Assembly: GCA_030037185.1 (NCBI GenBank)
Contig: JASHRR010001441.1
Location: 1-5,674 of the forward strand
Length of the DNA: 5,674 nt
DNA from: Xanthobacteraceae bacterium
GTDB taxonomy: Bacteria > Pseudomonadota > Alphaproteobacteria > Rhizobiales > Xanthobacteraceae
Reading direction: 5' to 3'
Shown here: one piece after another, positions 5,544-5,674 of the stretch
How the letters are laid out: each line of letters starts with the position of its first letter
Position numbering within the stretch: the stretch's first letter is position 1
Notes under the pieces: model-generated
What the model was told of the DNA's origin: nothing
Databases searched by the model: none
What the model saw: the letters and a program-made list of their open reading frames with translations, nothing else
Made by a program: the position numbers and the translations under genes

Positions 5544-5640
5544 TGGCGGGTGCGCTCTGCGGCTCGCTGCCGCTGGTGGTGCTCTGCGCCTTCTTCGTCG
5601 AGCACTACGTCGCGGCGATGACGGGGCCGTCAAGGAGTAG
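5531..5640 (+). pseudogene. C-terminal remnant of a MalG/UgpE-type ABC permease, frameshifted
   Basis: The frame from 5531 reads WGSLMAGALCGSLPLVVLCA and continues FFVEHYVAAMTG. This is the last membrane segment and tail typical of CUT1 inner-membrane permeases, which commonly end in LTAGAVKG or TGAVKE. The expected ending AVKE and a TAG stop (5638-5640) are present, but in the +1 frame. One G appears to be missing from the G-run at 5623-5626. Everything before the last ~35 residues, normally about 240-260 residues with five more membrane segments, is absent. This fragment cannot form a working permease. It directly abuts the Tat-signal remnant, marking a deletion junction. Confidence 0.55.
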
Positions 5641-5674
5641 GCCTTACCTGCGCGATGGGTAAATTGCCTGGCAC

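Noticed and set aside
5162..5605. Minus-strand open frame of 147 codons after the ATPase
   Set aside because: It is Arg/Ala/Ser-rich, overlaps the plus-strand permease and Tat-signal remnants that match known protein patterns, and has no ribosome binding site.
1..5674. CRISPR arrays, insertion sequences, rRNA genes, riboswitches
   Set aside because: No regularly spaced repeats, transposase motifs, rRNA-like stretches or conserved riboswitch cores were found on either strand.

Overview
The window looks like an accessory segment of an alphaproteobacterial chromosome. High GC, rhizobial-style codon use, a Y4mF-like HipB, a UgpC/MalK-type transporter ATPase and GC-rich palindromic repeats all point to Rhizobiales, most likely Bradyrhizobium or a close relative. 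This placement is inferred from sequence character, not from a database match.

Layout from left to right. Bases 1-157 hold no gene I can support. A conserved-looking 120-residue protein of unknown function follows (158-520, +). A 131-residue acidic, partly disordered protein of unknown function lies on the minus strand (654-1049) behind a textbook ribosome binding site. Bases 1050-1578 hold no convincing gene. Next is a two-gene minus-strand operon, 3232 down to 1579: a HipB/Y4mF-type helix-turn-helix antitoxin whose end overlaps a HipA-type serine/threonine kinase toxin with its main catalytic motifs intact. The 3' end of hipA runs into a GC-rich palindrome resembling a dispersed intergenic repeat.

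The 128 bp between hipB and the divergent plus-strand unit is dense with symmetry. It holds two 16-bp palindromes of the form GTWCCC-N4-GGGAAC, centred exactly 50 bp apart, and a third, unrelated palindrome (CTTTTGG-GA-CCAAAAG). The first two are good candidates for HipB(A) operators. Their placement suggests they could control both hipBA and the plus-strand genes.

The plus-strand unit encodes a signal-peptide-bearing carboxymuconolactone-decarboxylase-family protein (3361-4041). About 50 bp later comes a complete ATPase subunit of a carbohydrate-type (CUT1) ABC importer (4093-5172). No intact permease or solute-binding protein follows. Bases 5173-5362 hold two GC-rich hairpins. Then comes what reads as a frameshifted N-terminus of a Tat-exported protein, probably the solute-binding protein. 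It is joined almost directly to the frameshifted C-terminal ~35 residues of an inner-membrane permease. The simplest reading is that an importer operon lost its middle by deletion, leaving an orphan ATPase beside a toxin-antitoxin module. Bases 5641-5674 hold nothing recognisable.
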